Assembly (NCBI GenBank): GCA_027405735.1
Contig: JAPEHQ010000003.1
Location: 2,170,001-2,234,000, forward strand
Direction of reading: 5' to 3'
DNA length: 64,000 nt
DNA from: Mucor racemosus
Taxonomy: Eukaryota > Mucoromycota > Mucoromycetes > Mucorales > Mucoraceae
Shown here: piece after piece, positions 42,704 to 54,801 of the stretch
How positions within the stretch are numbered: the first letter of the stretch is position 1
Layout of the letters: the number at the start of each line of letters is the position of its first letter
Program-made: the position numbers and the translations under genes
Notes under the pieces: model-generated
Told to the model about the DNA's origin: nothing
Database searches by the model: none
Seen by the model: only the letters and a program-made list of their open reading frames with translations

Positions 42704-44590
42704 TTACTACGGCCAAACTATGCTTCCCATGGGCATAATGATCTGCATAGATGGGCAGAATAAAAAATTTTGTGCGGATCAGGCAGTCCAGATGCGCAGA
42801 GCAATGAGATCAAGGTTTTTTAGTCAATTTATTAAAGTACACCAATCATAATATAATTAATAACGAAGATAATTTGAATGATTTAAAGCAGATGTGAGCT
42901 ACTCTGATTTAACAGAATTGCCTTATTGACAAGATATGTTAATTTGAAATTTGGGGTTTGAAAGAGTTCTGCCCATGTTCTTCTTTTGGATACCAAATGG
43001 GAACAATGACAACAACCTGTTTGGTAACGCTAAAGTATTTATACCTTTGTAAATTCCTGTTTGTAGCACACAAAGTCTTTTTTCTTCCCTACTCTTTCTT
43101 TAGCTCTTTTATTTACGTTTAAAACTACAACAAAAAAACTAATATTTTTTTATAAGCTAAAATCAAGTAGCAGGTACAAGTACATGTTTTCCCTATTGTT
43201 TATTTGGAAATAAATTATTAACTGTTAATGTCAGGGCGCTTTGTAATATTTTTTTTCGAACAAAAAAAGCATCCAAGACTTAATCATTTTGTTCCATTAT
43301 CTACGTTATAATTAATGCTTTTTGGTCTAAAGTCAATATCTACCTGCAGAAAAATTGGTTGTGGTTATAAAAGTATGTATAGCGTTGACTTGACTATTTG
43401 AATGAATGAATAAACTTATTTTAGTCTATTTAGTTTCGAAAAAGCATTTATTTCTATTTAGTGGCCAACAGCAGCTAAGAAGAGGAACACAAGATATTGT
43501 CTTGTATACCACTACCAACTATGAAAGGTACACCATAATTGTTACTTATTAGCTTGTTATTATTATTAATAATTAATTTTACTAATAAATCAATTTTTAT
43601 GGGTCAAAAGTAAGTTTGTTCTGGTAAAGCATTGAATAAATTAGCTTGGGGCAAAGAGGGTCAAAAGGCGGCAATAGGTCCCAGTGATGGCCATATTTAT
43701 GTTTATGATGTTGGAGGGGGGTAAGACTAAAACTCAATGCAAATCACCTCCAACGCATCAATTATAACGTAAGACCATATTATCATCAAATAAACTACCA
43801 CACAATATTAACATGTATAAACATTTACAGTAATAAGCTTGCATCAAGTGGGTACAGCATCGTAAATTCTTGAAAAAGTTTTCAAGTATTATAAAATCAC
43901 TTATTTTTAAGACTTGCAAGGCTTATAAGCGGAATATTAATTTAGAAAATTATTTTTGTCCAGATCATCAATTTTGACATTTTTTAATTTTTTTTTTTTT
44001 TGGTTTTGCAAATCTAGAGTTAATTATACTACCAATTATAAAAACAAAAAATATACACATACGCAGAATTTAGCACTCTATTTGCTCAATAAAAAATAAT
44101 AAACATTTTTATTGCAAAATATAACATGAAAATCCTTTAATCAAAAAACCGTTTTTGGGCCAAAAGTACAAAGTTTCATTACTTAACATTTAATATTAAG
44201 CTTTGATAAAATGTGTATTACTCATAGGTACAATTTTCTCTCACAATGTAGCATATTTAAACGTTGATTTTGGTATCAAAACTTGATTTTTCTATTTTTT
44301 GATCAAAATCATGAGTGTTGGTAAGGATAAAATGAGTCCCGAAAATGTCCGCTACAAAAACTGAATTTTCAGACCGTACATGGTTAAATATAAAAAAAGT
44401 TAAAAAAAAGAAACGCTTTTTTATTTAAAACTTAGATATACCATAGTATAAGAGACTTAGCAATTCAATCTTGCTATGCCCAATTACGGCGTTGCTCTAC
44501 GGGCTCGCCTTTGCAATTTTTTAATGAATGTATGATATAACAGACGGTTTTTCTAGTAGAAAAATATGTATTTCTTGTTTCTATGATAAT
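42704..44590 (-). mobile_element. CACTA-ended dispersed element, copy D (inverted, deleted)
   Basis: Begins at the right terminus of the family (ctacggccaaactatgcttccc, complement of ...CGGCCGTAGT), abutting copy C. It then continues through the right-hand region (42720-43600) directly into the dynein-like fragment (43625) and the conserved block 43880-44400. The section between 43610 and 43620 is deleted relative to copies B and C. The left end is truncated near 44590. Confidence 0.6.
43625..43740 (+). pseudogene. Captured dynein intermediate chain fragment (copy D, partial)
   Basis: Only the second block remains: GKALNKLAWGKEGQKAAIG and the SDGHIYVYDVGG tail. The VWNLN strand has been removed by the internal deletion of copy D. 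Confidence 0.5.
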
Positions 44591-44689
44591 ATGAATCCAA
44601 TGTCCTCTCGCTGCATTAGTAGGTGCTGTACATCTAGTGTTAATTCTGAGAGTTTTTGGATATATACATAAAATCTTATTTATAAAAAG

Positions 44690-45243
44690 AACAGTATATA
44701 ATGAAGACTATATAGTAACATTTATCATGGAGAGAACATCGGTTTTATTACTAGAGAAACTAATGATCAAAGAAATAACAAAGAGCTTTTAGGTCTTGGT
44801 TTAAAAGACTACTTATAAGAATTACATTTCAACATGAATTAGAAATGGAATTGGCTCTAAAATGACTGTTTAATAGCCTCGAATATCGATAGATTCACAG
44901 AATTACAAAGACTCAACCTCCTCGAGTTGCTGTGGAAATTGGGAAATGGAAACGCGCATGTTTTTAAACTGTTTTATATTCGCTGTTTCAGATATTCTTT
45001 GAAAATTTTTATATAATCAAATAATGGATCGAAATTGAATTTTGAAGCTGCACTTAATGCGTAGTGAACCTGCGAATAACATATTTTGATTTCATTAGCT
45101 AATAGCTGTTTTTGAAGGATTTTATCACACTTTTTAACAAGAAACCCTCTCTATCTGCTGCTCAAGAAATAATAAAGCAATTAGAAAAATGCTTGCAATC
45201 AATGAATTTTGATCCAAATGAGCTCAACTTTTCAAATATATAG
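44690..45243 (+). pseudogene. Decayed protein-coding remnant, unknown
   Basis: A trail of short frames that look coding but are broken by several stops, ending in a 44-codon open stretch at about 45109-45243 (contains SAAQEIIKQLEKCLQ and NFDPNELNF, then a stop). I do not recognise the family. It could be a dead transposase or a dead host gene. The rest of 44591-45973 shows nothing else. Confidence 0.25.
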
Positions 45244-45973
45244 CACCGTTGTAATAATATCCAGAATCAATATTTCATCATCCCATTTATTTGCTGGATA
45301 AATTGTAAGAATACAACATCCACTTTCTTTTAACTTGTTCAAAAACTGTGTGTAAAAATGTAATTAACGACGCAACCAAAAGAGATTCCAGCCGCTGTAA
45401 ATACTCTTTGAGGTCGTACTCGTCATTTGGTATCGTTACTTCGTCTGAATATCTACTGATTTCTTATTTTTTACTGTATAGCTGTGTATATCACATAAAG
45501 AAGGCTTAGCATTATTAATTTGACTGATAAAAACAATCTTTCGTTTAGCAATTATCACATCTCTGGACACTCAATGCAGAACTTTTAAATACGCTACTAA
45601 AATTGATGCAAACCTGATGTCGTAAAGTTTGCTTTTAATGCAGTATATTATGATCCAAATAAAGGGTCTAGGTTTTAGAGAGTTCATAGATAAAGCTTAT
45701 TTGGCACAATAAATATTGCGAGCATATATTCATTTCAATGAACATTTCATCATAGCTTGTTAACCAGATTCTATTATAATATGTCAAAAATCAGTAGTGA
45801 ATCCTAGTCATTATCCTTCTAAGGAAACAATACACCTCAAAGATCATGATTCACACCACATGTGGTATCATAGTCTAAATATAAGTAAAATATTTATCTA
45901 ATTTTAGAGGCAACACATGGTGTTTGATTTATCTCCATTTTATAATTGTAATTAATTAATCAATAATAGCTAG

Positions 45974-47083
45974 CTAATTTTGTTCTTCTTCTGTAATGGT
46001 CAACATAGCTATTTCTTCTTCTTTATCATCAGCATTGCTCTTTTCTTCAATTTCTTTCAAAGTAAATGGTATGGCTTTTCTTCTCATTACTTGTTCATAC
46101 AATCGTCTTCTACAATCTGAATGATAGCGATTGCCCTTCTCACAATCACAAAACTCGCTTAAACCCTTTAAAAATCCACAAGTATACTTTTGAGTACTGA
46201 TCCATAACATGGGCAATTCTTGATCTAATCCGTATTTTTCTTTCAGGGCACGATTTACTTTTGTTTTCAGTGCAATTTTATGGCTTTGGTATCTATTTGT
46301 ATTTCCATTTACAATATCTACATGTGTAAAAACAAGTAAGACATTGTTCCAAAAGCCTTGGTCTATGGCGGATGGAGATACGAGCTTGTGAAATGATTCA
46401 ATGCTTTTAAAGACATTGTCCGAGCTTTATAAATAGTTTATTCGTTATATTGCGATGAGTAAGACTTTTTTCACGAAAGAACAATATATATACTTACTTT
46501 GTAGTAATCTTGAACACCATTAATATGCAATGGATACCTCCTTTGTTGATTGCTGTATCTACGAGAGCTTGTTGAATGATATCAAAGAACTCCTGATCTC
46601 TCATTTGTGAGTCACCAAAGCCAGGCGTGTCAACCACATTGATTTCACATCCAAATGTCTCTTTACCATGCATGTAAGGATGAAGAGGTGTCCAAAATGC
46701 CTGGCTTGATTGGATCACTTTTGTTTGAGACTAACTTTATGCAATTATTAAACAGAGAAAGCTGGGCTGTTTTGTTCCTTTTGCTTTTTATTTACCTTGG
46801 CTGATATCTTTTGTGCAAATACATTTGAGCCCAATAAATCATTTAATAGACTAGACTTTCCATCACCAGTTCTTCCTAATGCAACCAAATTTAGAGGTTG
46901 TTGAGGGTTGATATTATGTTGTTGCATAGGCCTAGATATCAGGGTAGATTCTGAACAATATCTCCATCGAGTCTTTTGTAATTGCTCTGAACGAGATGCA
47001 ATCATGATTGGGTCTTGATCGTGTTCATAGCTATGAAATGGACTATCTGAATTATTCAGGAACGATGTATTTCTATTGGTCAT
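45974..47083 (-). CDS. AIG1-type GTPase (GIMAP/AIG1-like)
   Basis: Three exons: 47083-46796, 46730-46498, 46424-45974, with introns of 65 and 73 bp (GTAAAT...GTTAG and GTAAGTAT...AAAG), giving 323 aa. All G motifs appear after splicing: the P-loop GRTGDGKSS (70-78), a switch I region beginning SQTKV (97-101) spanning the first splice, DTPGFGDS (130-137), and THVD (207-210) followed by LWIST. AIG1-type G domains bind and hydrolyse GTP; in plants and animals they act in defence and on intracellular membranes. The role in fungi is not established. The C-terminus is rich in Lys and Glu and probably helical; no membrane anchor is seen. A start 24 bp upstream is possible. It faces away from the gene at 47665. 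Confidence 0.85.
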
Positions 47084-47664
47084 ATTTGAAAGAAGGAAAA
47101 AATACAAACTGTATACTGTTCGTTTGGTTTTTGTTTTGCTCCTTAAAACAAATATAGTATAAATTTTTCACTTCGCGTGATTGGATCAGAAGTGAATTTA
47201 GTGGTACAAGCACTTGATGAAATTTGTCTTGAGAATAAAGTCAACGAGGAATGATCTTCGGAAGTATTTTGAAATTGTTGCATGAATAATTACATTTATA
47301 GTTTGATTCATCCGATGTCAAGATGATTGCGTGAATGTGATAAGTGGGTGTGCAATTATCTGGGCGAGTGGGCAAATATGTGTGTGATAGATGATTATAC
47401 TGTACTATGATGAGTCACTTAATACCTTTTGAATCAATTTGATTGGGCCCGCATTTTTCGCAAACCTTTACAGTTTTCATATGTTGATGGTTCCGATGTT
47501 GCCCGTGAGACCTGATGAACTAGTTGATATTTAATAGATTTGGATCTGGAGGATTTATTTATAGTGCATTTTTCACTTTTTTCTTTCTTCTCTTTGCTCT
47601 CTTCTTTTTATGTACTGTTTCCATATTACAAGATCATCAATTAAGTCGTAATTTTAGCCAGAAA
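47084..47664. promoter_or_regulatory. Divergent intergenic promoter region
   Basis: Separates two genes pointing apart. Close to the right gene there is a TATA-like tttatttatag (about 47550) followed by a long pyrimidine tract (47568-47610), a common arrangement ahead of fungal transcription starts. Confidence 0.4.
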
Positions 47665-48279
47665 ATGTGGTCGAAAAGAAGCACCTTCCAAACTACAAAC
47701 AGTCGCTCTGCTCCTTGTACAATATTCTCTACAACCACTCTCTCACCTCGTCAAATTGCAAATAAAGCATATTCACTTGGATGCAAGAAATTAGATCGAG
47801 ATGATAAGCGAAGCAAACAACAATATCATGTTCGTGAAAGATTACTACTTTGTAATACAATTGCAAAAGCCGAGGAAGTCTTAAATGCACGCACCAGGCG
47901 CACAAATCGGCGTGTGATGTCTGCAGAAGATGAAGAGGAGGAAAATTATAATAACTCTAGTCAAATGAAACCTCATCATCATAGCAACAGCGAGCATCAC
48001 TCTCCTTTGAGAAATTCTAGTGATGATCTGGAAACAGAGGGAGAAGAAGAAGAAGAAGAATCAATACAACAACAGCATATACCCTCATTATCATTATCTA
48101 CAGCATCATCAACGTCTACATCATCAACATCTCTTTCTATAGCATCATCTACATCATCATCATCACAAAATAATACGTCTAATTCATCGAATAATAAGTT
48201 ATTGCCTCCTCGTGATTGTAGAATAACAATTACGCCCAATAGTGAAATTACAACTTCTCCTATTGCAACAATCATATAA
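47665..48279 (+). CDS. Hypothetical protein with conserved-looking basic core and Ser/Glu-rich tail
   Basis: 204 aa, intronless. The first ATG of the frame is 47665; upstream codons look like pyrimidine-rich 5' UTR rather than protein. Residues 27-80 form the only non-repetitive part, a charged and probably helical segment (SPRQIANKAYSLGCKKL ... RERLLLCNTIAKAEEVL). It is followed by acidic runs (AEDEEEEN, EGEEEEEE), a His-rich stretch and a Ser/Thr-rich region. It has no membrane segment or known motif. The composition suggests a nuclear or cytoplasmic protein with a disordered tail. Polyadenylation signal AATAAA near 48312. I do not recognise a family. Confidence 0.65.
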   Translation: MWSKRSTFQTTNSRSAPCTIFSTTTLSPRQIANKAYSLGCKKLDRDDKRSKQQYHVRERLLLCNTIAKAEEVLNARTRRTNRRVMSAEDEEEENYNNSSQMKPHHHSNSEHHSPLRNSSDDLETEGEEEEEESIQQQHIPSLSLSTASSTSTSSTSLSIASSTSSSSQNNTSNSSNNKLLPPRDCRITITPNSEITTSPIATII

Positions 48280-50900
48280 ATATTGTATATTTTTCAAATT
48301 CATAAATAAGCCAATAAAAACTATCTGCTACTTTTTTCTTTAATTTCTCACGGTATGAACATTCGGGTGATCTCGTTTTTACTTTCGATCACTGTTTACA
48401 TTTAAGTAATGTCAAGAATTCTTTTTTCTTATATGGTTATTTTGTCAGAATTACTAGCAGTGATAATAAATCTTTAAGTTATGTAAATATGAGACATTTA
48501 TATGAAAAAATACATCATTAATGAGGTATAAATGATGCAAGCCATATTTGACATTTGAGTATTCATTTTTGTGTAAAACACTTGATTTAAGGTGTATATT
48601 CAAATATATCCTAATTGAAATACTATAGGTACAGTTGATGCTAATTTATATATCTATATCGTTTTTCCTTATAGTATTGCACAAATATTGAATTGATCAT
48701 GGAGTTTTTGTTAATTTTTATGCAACGGGGGATTAGTCTCTAAGTGATACAACAATTGACATCTTCGATATCATCAATGCCTGTTAAAGAATTTGGATTG
48801 CTGATTAGTTGGATTCCATTATTTCACAAACTAAAAATTTGAGGGTGCTCTACATATTTCACAAATCTTCATCAGTAGCAAAAAAACTTTTCCCATTATC
48901 TCGAAACTTTTGCGAAAATCCTTTATAAAGCAGCAATTTTGGCATAGTGGGCTTTGCAGTCCAAATCTAAACTAATACAAGTGTCTCTACATGGTCTTTT
49001 TCCATGCATAACGTAGTAATATCATAAAAATAATTAAAATACACATTTTAAAGTTGAGAAAACTCTTTCTCTATTTGCTAATTGTCGTTGAATTGCAATT
49101 AATCGCTAAAAGCAACCAAAACAGAACTTCGAAACTCTGATTCTGATGGGGAATCAAACAGAAATATTTCTTACATTCTTTAGTTTCTGCTAGATACCAT
49201 TTCCAATTGTTGTTTTATTTTCGAAAATTGAACGAACTAAACAAGTTTTCCTTACCACTACACATGAAAATCTGTTTGTTACAAAAAAATCAATTTTGAC
49301 TCAAAAATGAAATAATTCCCTAGGGTATTTCTAGGTTCAATAAAAAATACCATACTTATTACATAATCCCCGAAAACCGTCCGGCGTTTCGGCTATGTCC
49401 GACACAAACGGTAATTGAAAAAACAATCAATTATGTGTATTTACTGTAACGTGGGCAAAATAGCGTTATTTTGTACCATTTGTATGAAAATAAAAATATG
49501 AGAGTAGTTAATACATACAACTAAATAAATTCCCAAATATTACAAAATTTGACATTGTAGCTATACTCTTGTAGAAAAGCTTTGAAAATTATTTTATACG
49601 GGGAAAATCAGTTTGGAAGCTTAAAAAATTCCATCAATCATTGATTTTTCATAGCTTAAGAGGGAGGTCTCTCTAATTTGTAAGTAACTGTTAAGTCTAA
49701 CAAAAAACGGTCAATTGAAAGTTCTGATGCCACGGTTGCATCAAAAGTTACAGCAATATTTTATAATCGTAATTAATTGATCAAGTATTGAAGCGATTTT
49801 TAGAAGCGATTTTTAGAAGCAGTTAAAAATTCTTTAAGCTTCCACTTTTCAATGATGAGAATAATGCTGCTGTTGTCCTTTTCATTGTCGTGAGTTAAAT
49901 AAGAGGAATTATAGTAATGTCTACATAATGAAGTTGCATGAGTGACTATAAATAAGATATTGTTTTAAATTCAAAATGCTAGATGAATCATTTTTATTTA
50001 ATACAGAAATTGGGAACTATACCTTGAAACATCAATACGAATCTAGCCATCTTAATCTCGAGTTTAGCTTGCAACAAAAGCATTGTTTCCCGTAGTTTAC
50101 ATATATAGAACAATCCGATGTAAATCAAAGAACAAAAAGAGTGTATATATGATAGAAAATGTTTATTTTACCTGATATACAGTATTTTTAAAAAAAAACG
50201 TACGATTTAATTTCAGGGGCAATATATCACACGCATGCTTATGATATGAATATATGAATTTAAGAAATGTGTTTATGTATTACTAAAATGTATGTAAGTA
50301 GCTGTATACATGCATACATGAGCTGAATATATGTTTAATAAATAGTACTGTTCCTTGTCATCCGACATACAAGAATGTAATGATCAAATAAATGAGAATG
50401 AATAGAAAAAAGAGAAAGACATAAGGTCTCTTTCAAAATTAGTTGTAGCAATAATAGGTGTGAAAATACTTGTTCCCTACATGCAATAAAATCAAGAGTT
50501 TAACCATATATATAAGCACTTTATAATACAACAAATGAGAGTTACAAGTAGTCATGATGATATTAGTCTTATCTATTTGATTTAACCGTTTCATTCGAAT
50601 CTTATTTAACCGGACATTCGGTTTAGAGTTTCATTGATGGTGAGCATGTGAATGTTTTTTTTTAATGCTGATTATTATAACATATAGTAAAAAGCATATG
50701 TATACAAATGAATAAAGAGAAATACATGTACTCGTGGGGATATTAAATTAATGAAATGATATTGGTCACTATTCCATGACAACAAGTAACCTATTACAAA
50801 AAGCAAAATAATAGTAATTCACATAGTTTTTGGATACACAACAACAATAACAAGCAACTCTTCTCAAACACATTTGTTCAATTTTAAGAAAAAATCTGGG
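48280..50900. other. AT-rich intergenic DNA
   Basis: 2.6 kb without supportable coding, RNA or repeat structure; only A/T runs and short frames. Confidence 0.45.
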
Positions 50901-52200
50901 GTAAAATGGAACCATACAAAACGAGAAGAGGGATCTAATCACCACGCAGCAATAACAAAACGAGAATTCTATTCTATATTTGTACTACCTGTAACTTGTT
51001 GAATGTGGGGTAAACGAGAAGATAAAGTTCATTGCTGTGATACAAGGTCTTCTCCGCCTTGTCTTGTCATACATTCGGATTAATTCAAAGCGTAAGCGAG
51101 CAAGAGGAATCCATGGAATTGTAGTTATTTTCTCACCCAATGTAGGCTTAAAATTTTAATTTTCAGTGGGGTTTTTTTTTCTTGGATTAGGTAAGAACAA
51201 ACTCATCTGACTGATATTATCAAAAACAGGTGGGAGATGTGATACCTCAATCCCAAACCTGTAGTTCCATGGAAAACAATTATTAATGAAAATAACTTTT
51301 GGTTTCAAATAGGTTTTTTTTCACATCAAATGGGAAATTTCCCTTCAAATGTCAATCATCATCTTATTAATAAGAGCTCCTCTTTTTTTAAAAAAAAATC
51401 ACCTCATGTAATCAAAAAGAGAAATAATGAGATGATTCACAACCATCATGTTGGCATTTAATAAAAAAAAAAGTGTTTTATAATAAATATGCAAATATAC
51501 AGAAAGCCAGATATATCTTTGCTCATACAAAACCGAGAAGGATCGTCTCAAGTGTTACAACAACCACACCGAGATTCTGATGTTATACCAACAAGTTTTT
51601 CATTGAGCGCTCATGGGCGAAAAAACGTTCCTCTTCTTTATCTTTAAAATGCCATTCTTACCACAGAAGGGAATGCTACCGCGGTTAGAAAACGTAAATC
51701 GATTATAATTTTTGTTTTTGACACATTTGCAATCTACGATTGAGTTTTTTTTTCCGCCTTTAACATTAAGATCTTTAGCTCTCTTTCTCTCTCTCTCTCT
51801 CTCTTTATCTTGTTTCTTGTTGAATATATTACAAATGCTGCTCTTTTTTTGGCTTTTTTCCCATAGAACAACCACATCTTTCTAAATCATTGGAGCATCA
51901 AGATGGATTCACACGCAACTTGACTGGTTGCCGTGCTTTGAAGTTTGTTTGGAATCATTGGAGGGGGGACAGATGCTTACCGAATTGGTCGGGAGAGGAA
52001 CCAGATTTAGAAGTGCCTCCGACCAAATCTTTTGTTGACTTGAAAGTAAACTAGTTTTTCACCTACGCGTTTACTGGCTTTTTTGTGTAATTCCTGCGCT
52101 CAAGTATCAAACTAAAAAAAAAAGTTGTCAGTTCATTAATATAGCACAATAAGCTTGTCCAAAACACTTTATATTAAAATCATAAATTAAATTCAAGGAG
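50901..52200 (-). other. Possible unresolved minus-strand gene
   Basis: Base composition is less AT-rich here and several open stretches occur on the minus strand. One is 51230-50995 (contains LGEKITTIPWIPLARLRF). Another, near 52060-51985 (TSKSGSSPDQFG), is followed by a good donor (gtaagcat) and a candidate acceptor at about 51887 (gatttag). A 91-codon frame covers 51875-51600. I could not build one consistent gene model or recognise a product, so this is only a candidate region. A (TC)n run lies at about 51781-51804. Confidence 0.25.
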
Positions 52201-52345
52201 AAAATAAGGTGAAAATTTTATGGTTTTTCCCACATAGTAAAATATCTTTAGTTAAAAGTTGTACCATCATGAATCCCTCTTTTCTATGTGTGATGTAAAA
52301 TTAGAAGATGGGGGTGGGGGGACCTTATTTTATTTGTGTATTCAG

Positions 52346-52381
<36 letters not shown>

Positions 52382-52398
52382 GTGTGTGTGTGTGTGTA
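52346..52398 (+). repeat. (TG)n microsatellite
   Basis: An almost pure TG run with one C interruption, about 250 bp upstream of the transporter gene, between its distal promoter and a TATA-like box. Such purine-pyrimidine alternation can affect chromatin, but no function can be read from it. Confidence 0.9.
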
Positions 52399-52497
52399 TT
52401 CTCCTCAAATCTCTCCCCCCCAAATAATAATAAAAAAAAAAGACCAAATTCGGCTTCTAATGTATGCAATCAAAGAAAGTTTTCCTTTTTTTTCTCG

Positions 52498-52510
52498 AAA
52501 TATATAAATA
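52498..52510 (+). promoter_or_regulatory. TATA-like box of the transporter gene
   Basis: aaatatataaata sits about 140 bp before the ATG and is followed by C-rich and T-rich tracts typical of fungal start regions. Confidence 0.5.
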
Positions 52511-52647
52511 CCCCCCCTCTTCAACACCAATTTGCATTCCCCACAATTATTTCTTCTTTTCATCTTCATCTTCCTTTTTTTTTTTTAAAAAAAAAGCTTA
52601 ATCAAATCAAATCAGATCAACCAATTAAAAATCAACGATAATAAGAA

Positions 52648-53372
52648 ATGTCTGCTGAACAACAAGATGTCGAATCCAAGTACCAAGTTACTCACTCTAC
52701 TTCTCCTCCTGCTCCAGTAGTAGCTGCACCTACTATTGCTAATCCAGGTCCTTTGGGGCTTTGTGGTTTCGCTTTGACTACATTTGTATTGTCACTTCAT
52801 AATGCTGGCGCTGGTGTTTCTCCCACCGGCCCTCATGGTGTTGTTACTGGCCTTGCCTTCTTTTATGGTGGTCTTGTTCAGGTAGGAATATAAATAATTG
52901 TTATATATTTGTTTATTAATGTCTCTTTATATATATATAGCTTTTGGCTGGTATGTGGGAATTCAAGACAGGCAACACATTCGGTGCAACTGCTTTCAGT
53001 AGTTATGGTGGTTTTTGGTTATCTTTTGGTTTGATCTTCATTCCTGGAGCCAATATTACAGGCAGTTATGGTTCTGATACAAAGCTTTTGGATAAATCTC
53101 TTGGTTATTATCTTTTGGGTTGGACCATCTTTACTGGTATCATGTTGATTGCTTCTCATCGTTCTAACTTTGGTCTTATTTCACTCTTCTTTTTCTTGTT
53201 CATTACATTCATCATGTTGACTGCTGGTAAATTGAACGAATCTGTTCCTTGTACTGTTGCTGGTGGTGCTCTTGGTGTTGTCACCGCTATTATTGCTTGG
53301 TATAATGCCTTATCAGGTTTATTGACCAAGCAATCTTCTTATTTTACTTTGCCCATTGGTCGTATCAATTAA
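52648..53372 (+). CDS. GPR1/FUN34/YaaH family transporter (acetate/ammonium type)
   Basis: Two exons, 52648-52881 and 52941-53372, with a 59-bp phase-0 intron (GTAGGA...TATAG), giving 221 aa. The family signature NPGPLGL is at 32-38, followed by the first membrane helix ([11 protein letters not shown]). After splicing, the [21 protein letters not shown] block marks the conserved loop and helix of this family. Six hydrophobic segments are visible, the usual number. Yeast relatives (Ady2/Ato) export or import acetate and ammonium at the plasma membrane; the exact substrate here is inferred only. The hydrophilic Ser/Pro-rich N-terminus before NPGPLGL is normal. Polyadenylation signals (aataaac) lie near 53496. 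Confidence 0.92.
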
Positions 53373-54801
53373 GTTTGAAATCATACCCAATAACTGTCTC
53401 CTCCTCCATCTTTTTTATCATACCAAATCTCCCTTTTTTTTCTTTATTTAATACTAATTTCTCTACTTATTTTAACCTATTTTATCCTCATATAATAAAC
53501 AAAATTTGGATCATCTTCTAATATAAAAATGCGTGTTCTTCATATATCCCTAAAATAGTGTGTGTGTATATATGTAGGATGGTATGCGATGCATTATAAT
53601 CCTATTATTGTTATTACTATTATTATTATTATTTAAAAATATGCTTAAACTAACATTTACGCCTCTCCACTACATGTGTCATATTGATGTGTGTGTGTGA
53701 TCCTCCTTTTCTACATACATGCATTACATACAAAAAAAGACTCCTTTCAAATATTTACAATTTTCACATAGCACAAATATAAATTTGTTTGTATAGTTTA
53801 GTAAAGCGCACGCATTCTTTAAATTGCCCGTTTATTTCCAACTTTCTGTTCAATTTGGAAACAGGGTGTGATACATGATAATTTTGCAGCAGAAACATCT
53901 AGTTGCATGCAATATCACTTGGTTATATATATATATAGATATATATCTCTCTGCCTCCTTCTATCTCCCCTTTCTTAACATTGAAGGCATATGTTATTTA
54001 TCAATGAGAAAAAAAAACGATCTTCCTCACATCTCCTTGATTTATCAATGTAAAGTGATATTTGCCCTGTCTGTTACAGGTTCCTCCTCAAAAAAAAATC
54101 TGACCCGGATTTACCAAATTTACACAGATCAAAAATAGGTAATTTTAGTTTTGTATAGCTTTTCAATTCAGTGTAACACTTTATTCTTTATTTTTGGGAT
54201 TGTATGACTCTGTGATTATTCATGAAAAATGAACTAGACTATACACAGTAAATTATTAAGCCAATATCCAACATTTTGCGTAAATAACAAAGAGATTTAA
54301 AAAAAAACTGCAAATCAAAATTGAAAATATAGAAAAATGACATGCAATGGCATGTTATATGTATATTTAAATATATAAAAGGAATAAATATCCATCTATA
54401 TAATACCACCAAGAAAAAGTTACAAAAATATACTATTTCAGCCATCAATTCATGATTATTCATTACACAAATAGTTTCACAATTTTGTGATGAACACATT
54501 TTTTTTACGCCATTTTGTATAAATATACAAAGGCTCCTATTTTTTATGCTTAAATCAATCATTGAAATGTCTAGTGTATTGACAACAGCAACTAAAGCAG
54601 CGGCAGATGCAGCAAGGGGCAGAATTCCTTAGTTTAGTTTATGATTCATTTCGAATTATAATATTGCATTTTAGACAAAGGGGGGGGGGGTAAAGGAAGG
54701 AATAAGTTTAAATAGGCAAACAAGCCACAAGAAATAACAAAGCGTGAAAAAAACTTTCTGGTTGCATGTTTTTTTGTTATATTTGCCTTGATAAAAATAA
54801 C
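53373..54801. other. Intergenic DNA
   Basis: 3' UTR of the transporter, then AT-rich sequence with TA runs and an 11-G run at about 54680. No gene is seen. An ATG at 54567 opens only a 21-codon frame. Confidence 0.5.

Noticed and set aside
52284..52641. Cys/Val- and Thr/His-rich frames upstream of the transporter
   Set aside because: Products of the (TG)n microsatellite read in both directions.
54567..54632. Short frame MSSVLTTATKAAADAARG upstream of RPP1
   Set aside because: Ends after 21 codons, does not splice in frame to RPP1, whose own N-terminus fits the family.
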